Assembly: GCA_017411585.1 (NCBI GenBank)
Contig: JAFQPV010000106.1
Coordinates: 1 to 8,537 of the forward strand
Source of the DNA: Clostridia bacterium
Lineage (GTDB): Bacteria; Bacillota; Clostridia; UBA1381; UMGS1253
Length of the DNA: 8,537 bases
Direction of reading: 5' to 3'
In this document: in pieces, positions 6,255 to 8,537 of the stretch
How positions within the stretch are numbered: position 1 is the stretch's first letter
Layout of the letters: every line of letters starts with the position of its first letter
Translations under genes and position numbers: made by a program
Notes under the pieces: model-generated
Told to the model about the DNA's origin: nothing
The model's database searches: none
What the model saw: the letters and a program-made list of their open reading frames with translations, nothing else

Positions 6255-6359
6255 TAAAAAGTGGAAATTTGGATGTATTGCGAGGCACAGACGACGGCAC
6301 AGTACTTTCCGTACGGGCCGGCGACTGTAACGAAGCAAGACGCCAAATTTACCTTTTTA
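6255..6359 (+). repeat. ERIC-like palindromic repeat, copy B (luxS-mtnN intercistron)
   Basis: A 105-bp counterpart of copy A, in the same written orientation and so antisense to the luxS operon. Stem parts: TAAAAA (6255-6260) with TTTTTA (6354-6359); AAATTTGG (6265-6272) with CCAAATTT (6343-6350); 6275-6281 with 6335-6341 (one mismatch); a 12-bp stem, 6287-6298 with 6317-6328 (two mismatches); and GTAC/GTAC (6302-6305, 6311-6314) with a five-base loop. The luxS stop codon (6357-6359) is part of the outer stem. Several pairs differ from copy A on both arms so that pairing is kept. It leaves about 40 bases before the mtnN start. Confidence 0.85.
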
Positions 6360-6815
6360 GTAGTTTAGATTGTCTGCATCAACCATTTCAAGGATTTTTG
6401 CATAACGGCGGCATTCCGCTTGTGCCATAGAAAGATTCAAGGTGCGGTAGTTGCCGCATTCCTTGGCAGAGTTTCCGAAAACTGCACCTTCGTGATGAAT
6501 GGTTTTATCCACGCACTCGCGCAAAACCTTCAATACCTGATGATGGTCTGCATTGCGCACCAAAAGGTAAAAACCGGTTTGACAACCCATTGCACCAAAA
6601 TAAATCACATCGTCCTTGATTTCAGAATTTCGGAAATAGGTAGCGAGCATATGCTCACAGGTATGCATTGTTGAATTGTCCATCAAATCCGGCTGATTCG
6701 GCACGCGCGTGCGGATATCATAGGTCGTGATATCGCCGTCCACACGGGAAATATACAACCCCGGCTTGAGGACATTATGGTCGACTTCAAAGCTTGCAAT
6801 TCTTGTAACTTCCAT
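6357..6815 (-). CDS. luxS: S-ribosylhomocysteine lyase LuxS
   Basis: Splits S-ribosylhomocysteine into homocysteine and DPD, the precursor of autoinducer-2, completing the two-step breakdown of S-adenosylhomocysteine with MTAN. Markers over 152 residues: SFEVDHN (8-14); the metal site HTCEH (51-55), giving His51 and His55, with Glu54 as general base; GCQTGFY (77-83) with catalytic Cys78; and the third metal ligand Cys120 in KECGNY. Length is normal (151-160 in most LuxS). Start choice: ATG at 6815 lies eight bases after AAAGGA, while ATG at 6821 (two residues longer) lies too close to it. The open frame reaches 7013 but that part is the promoter region. The leader is only about 30 bases, so there is no room for a SAH or SAM riboswitch. 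Confidence 0.97.
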   Translation of the reverse strand: MEVTRIASFEVDHNVLKPGLYISRVDGDITTYDIRTRVPNQPDLMDNSTMHTCEHMLATYFRNSEIKDDVIYFGAMGCQTGFYLLVRNADHHQVLKVLRECVDKTIHHEGAVFGNSAKECGNYRTLNLSMAQAECRRYAKILEMVDADNLNY

Positions 6816-6851
6816 TTTCATCTTCCTTTTCTTGATTGTTGCAACCATTTT

Positions 6852-6880
6852 ATCATAAAATATATAGACGTGTAAAGCAA
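6852..6880 (-). promoter_or_regulatory. Promoter of the luxS-mtnN-hydrolase-RAYT operon
   Basis: On the minus strand TTGCTT (plus 6875-6880), a 17-bp spacer and TATGAT (6852-6857, five of six). An overlapping alternative is TTTACA with an 18-bp spacer to TAAAAT. Its -35 lies seven bases from the glmM -35, so the two promoters share one regulatory face. Confidence 0.65.
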
Positions 6881-6887
6881 AAAAACG

Positions 6888-6916
6888 TTGTAAATTCTGC
6901 TTTTTTATAGTATAAT
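6888..6916 (+). promoter_or_regulatory. Promoter of glmM
   Basis: TTGTAA (6888-6893), a 17-bp spacer and a perfect TATAAT (6911-6916). The start point would be near 6923, giving a leader of about 70 bases that includes the small hairpin at 6939-6956. Confidence 0.75.
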
Positions 6917-6938
6917 AAATTTTAGGCATATCCATGCC

Positions 6939-6956
6939 CTGCGTGTAGGGACGCAG
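6939..6956 (+). other. Small hairpin in the glmM leader with REP-like GTAGGGAC
   Basis: CTGCGT (6939-6944) pairs perfectly with ACGCAG (6951-6956) around the loop GTAGGG. The loop and the next bases give GTAGGGAC (6945-6952), the same first eight bases as units R1 and R2, but the rest of the unit is absent. It may be a decayed REP end or a chance hairpin. The leader is not glmS-ribozyme-like; that element precedes glmS, and glmM is a different gene. Confidence 0.35.
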
Positions 6957-6993
6957 AACCATTAAAAAAACTAAATATGGGCGGTGTTTTATT

Positions 6994-8343
6994 ATGCAAA
7001 GAATGTTTGGCACAGATGGTGTTCGCGGCGTAGCGAATGCCGAGCTTACTGCGGATTTGGCTTTTGCTCTCGGTAGAGCGGGCGCTTTGGTACTGACGCA
7101 GGAATTATCTCATAAACCGACGTTGTTGGTCGGCCGTGACACACGTATTTCGGGCACAATGCTGGAAAATGCATTGTGTGCAGGTATTTGTTCCACTGGC
7201 GCAAGCGTAATTTCCCTCGGCGTGATTCCGACGCCGGCGGTTGCGTATCTTGTGCGCCACTATAAGGCGGATGCCGGCGTTATGATTTCGGCTTCACACA
7301 ATCCGTTTGAATACAACGGCATTAAATTTTTCAACGCGGACGGCTATAAATTAAGCGACGCGGTGGAGGACAAAATTGAAGCAATGATTCGCGAGAACAA
7401 CTACCCTACACTTCCTACAGGCGAACACGTCGGTCGTTACAGCATAAAAACAGATGCGACCGAAGATTATATCGATTTTGTCACAAGCTGCATTGACTGC
7501 CGTTTAGACGGTATGCGCATTGCAATAGACTGTGCAAACGGCGCAAACAGCGTTGCCGCACCGACTGCGCTTTCGCAACTGGGTGCAAACGTAAATGCGC
7601 TTTATAATGCGCCGGACGGCATCAACATCAATGCCGGCTGCGGCTCAACGCATATCGACGCTCTCGGCGAATATGTAAAAAACAATCCGGGCTACGATAT
7701 TGGCATCGCCTTTGACGGCGACGCAGACCGCATGCTCGCTGTAGATGAGACAGGTTCTCCGCTGACCGGTGATGAGGTTATGCTCATTGTCGGCAATCAT
7801 TTAAAAGAGCAGGGCCTGCTCACCAAGGACACCATTACCGCAACTGTTATGAGCAATCTCGGTTTCTTCCTGGCTGCTGAAAAACTCGGCATCCATGCCG
7901 TACAAACTGCAGTCGGTGACCGTTATGTTTTAGAAGAAATGCTCAAAGAAGGCTACGCACTCGGCGGTGAGGAATCCGGTCACATTATTTATCTGCACAA
8001 AAACACAACCGGTGACGGACTTTTGTCTGCACTTTTGCTGTTATCCGTAATGCAGCACACCGGCAAAAAGCTCTCCGAGCTGCGCAAAATCGTTACCATT
8101 CTGCCGCAGGTGCTTGTAAATGCGCGCGTGAAGAATGAAAATAAGCCGCTTTTAAAAACCAACGAGGTCATTGTAGCGGAAATTGAAAAGCTGGAAGCAG
8201 AAATGGGCGGCGAAGGTCGTGTGCTCATCCGTCCGTCCGGCACAGAACCGGTGGTTCGTGTAATGCTGGAGGGCAACGACAAGGAAGTGCTTAGGGCACG
8301 CGCACAAAAGCTAGCCGGCACAATCGAAGCACTTTTAGGCTAA
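6994..8343 (+). CDS. glmM: Phosphoglucosamine mutase GlmM
   Basis: Converts glucosamine-6-phosphate to glucosamine-1-phosphate on the way to UDP-GlcNAc for peptidoglycan, in the cytoplasm. All four alpha-D-phosphohexomutase signatures are present in 449 residues: the N-terminal FGTDGVRG (5-12); the phosphoserine loop MISASHNPFEYNGIKFF (97-113) with Ser101; the metal loop DGDADR (241-246) with Asp241, Asp243 and Asp245; the sugar loop GGEESGH (324-330); and the phosphate loop RPSGTEP (413-419). Length is normal. The start is supported by GGCGGTG seven bases before ATG. It is divergent from luxS and followed without a terminator by the next gene 18 bases on. Nothing suggests loss of function. 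Confidence 0.97.
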   Translation: MQRMFGTDGVRGVANAELTADLAFALGRAGALVLTQELSHKPTLLVGRDTRISGTMLENALCAGICSTGASVISLGVIPTPAVAYLVRHYKADAGVMISASHNPFEYNGIKFFNADGYKLSDAVEDKIEAMIRENNYPTLPTGEHVGRYSIKTDATEDYIDFVTSCIDCRLDGMRIAIDCANGANSVAAPTALSQLGANVNALYNAPDGININAGCGSTHIDALGEYVKNNPGYDIGIAFDGDADRMLAVDETGSPLTGDEVMLIVGNHLKEQGLLTKDTITATVMSNLGFFLAAEKLGIHAVQTAVGDRYVLEEMLKEGYALGGEESGHIIYLHKNTTGDGLLSALLLLSVMQHTGKKLSELRKIVTILPQVLVNARVKNENKPLLKTNEVIVAEIEKLEAEMGGEGRVLIRPSGTEPVVRVMLEGNDKEVLRARAQKLAGTIEALLG

Positions 8344-8361
8344 TTTGAAAGGTTGTTTTGT

Positions 8362-8537
8362 ATGCTGAAAGAGGAAATTCTACGCTATATGCATACCCTG
8401 CAAAAAACCTTCGGACTGCAAATTTCCATTCACGGACCGAAGGTTATGATTGGCGAATTTTTAAACTACGGCATTCATTCCAATCCTTACTGTATGCTTG
8501 TAAAAGAAAACAAACAGCTATGGCACAAATGCCGATG
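8362..8537 (+). CDS. Start of a probable PocR-type sensory regulator (partial)
   Basis: Only the first 58 residues are in the window. The start is ATG at 8362, with GAAAGG (8346-8351) ten bases before it. The N-terminal helix (LKEEILRYMHTLQKTFGLQ) leads to ISIHGPKVM, then HSNPYCMLVKENKQLWHKC. A HSNPYC...C segment after an amphipathic helix resembles the PocR sensory domain seen at the N-terminus of AraC-family regulators and some histidine kinases in Clostridia. I see no DNA-binding part because the window ends. The short gap to glmM suggests co-transcription. The PocR assignment is by eye and moderate at best; the gene itself is well supported. Confidence 0.5.
   Translation, partial: MLKEEILRYMHTLQKTFGLQISIHGPKVMIGEFLNYGIHSNPYCMLVKENKQLWHKCR

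Noticed and set aside
6816..6850. SAH or SAM riboswitch before luxS
   Set aside because: The predicted leader is about 30 bases, too short for any known SAH/SAM aptamer.
6816..7013. N-terminal extension of luxS to ATG at 7013
   Set aside because: It would run through both divergent promoters and into glmM, adds 66 residues to a family with a fixed N-terminus, and the internal ATG at 6815 has the ribosome site.
1..8537. CRISPR array, tRNA, rRNA, phage or integrative-element ends
   Set aside because: No regularly spaced short repeats, no cloverleaf, and no integrase or att-like repeats were seen; the only mobile gene is the RAYT, which lacks IS ends.

Overview
The window looks like chromosomal DNA of a gut-type Firmicute, most likely Clostridia (Oscillospirales/Ruminococcaceae-like). 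This rests on protein flavour and gene content: a divergent galactokinase, a type 2 (Firmicutes-class) GalT, LuxS plus MTAN, GlmM, consensus sigma-A-type promoters and AGGAGG-type ribosome binding sites. It is an inference from reading, not from a search.

Layout. 1-320 holds at most the last few codons of an upstream gene, a hairpin terminator (119-140) and the terminator of the next gene (262-295). A minus-strand M14-like zinc peptidase (321-1127) ends before the segment where the family's catalytic Glu is expected. A 204-bp divergent promoter region separates it from a plus-strand galactose operon, galK (1332-2606) and galT (2742-4130). The two cistrons are separated by a 103-bp palindromic repeat (copy A). 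A 16-bp-stem hairpin at 4184-4218 ends both this operon and the converging minus-strand operon.

The minus-strand operon reads luxS (6357-6815), palindromic repeat copy B, mtnN/pfs (5528-6214), a creatininase-family hydrolase (4731-5525) and a RAYT-type REP transposase (4205-4723). luxS and mtnN together perform S-adenosylhomocysteine detoxification and AI-2 precursor formation. glmM (6994-8343) is divergent from luxS, and their promoters lie back to back. glmM is followed after 18 bp by the 5' end of a probable PocR-type sensory regulator (8362 to the window end).

The most interesting layer is a pair of structured repeat families. (1) Two REP-like units, each with GTAG directly before a GC-rich palindrome, lie in opposite orientations inside the coding sequence of the RAYT itself and are translated in frame. 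(2) A roughly 104-bp ERIC-like imperfect hairpin occurs twice, each time between two cistrons of an operon. Its two copies differ at several base pairs in a compensatory way. Both families show changes on both arms that keep pairing, so they are real structured elements and not chance similarity.
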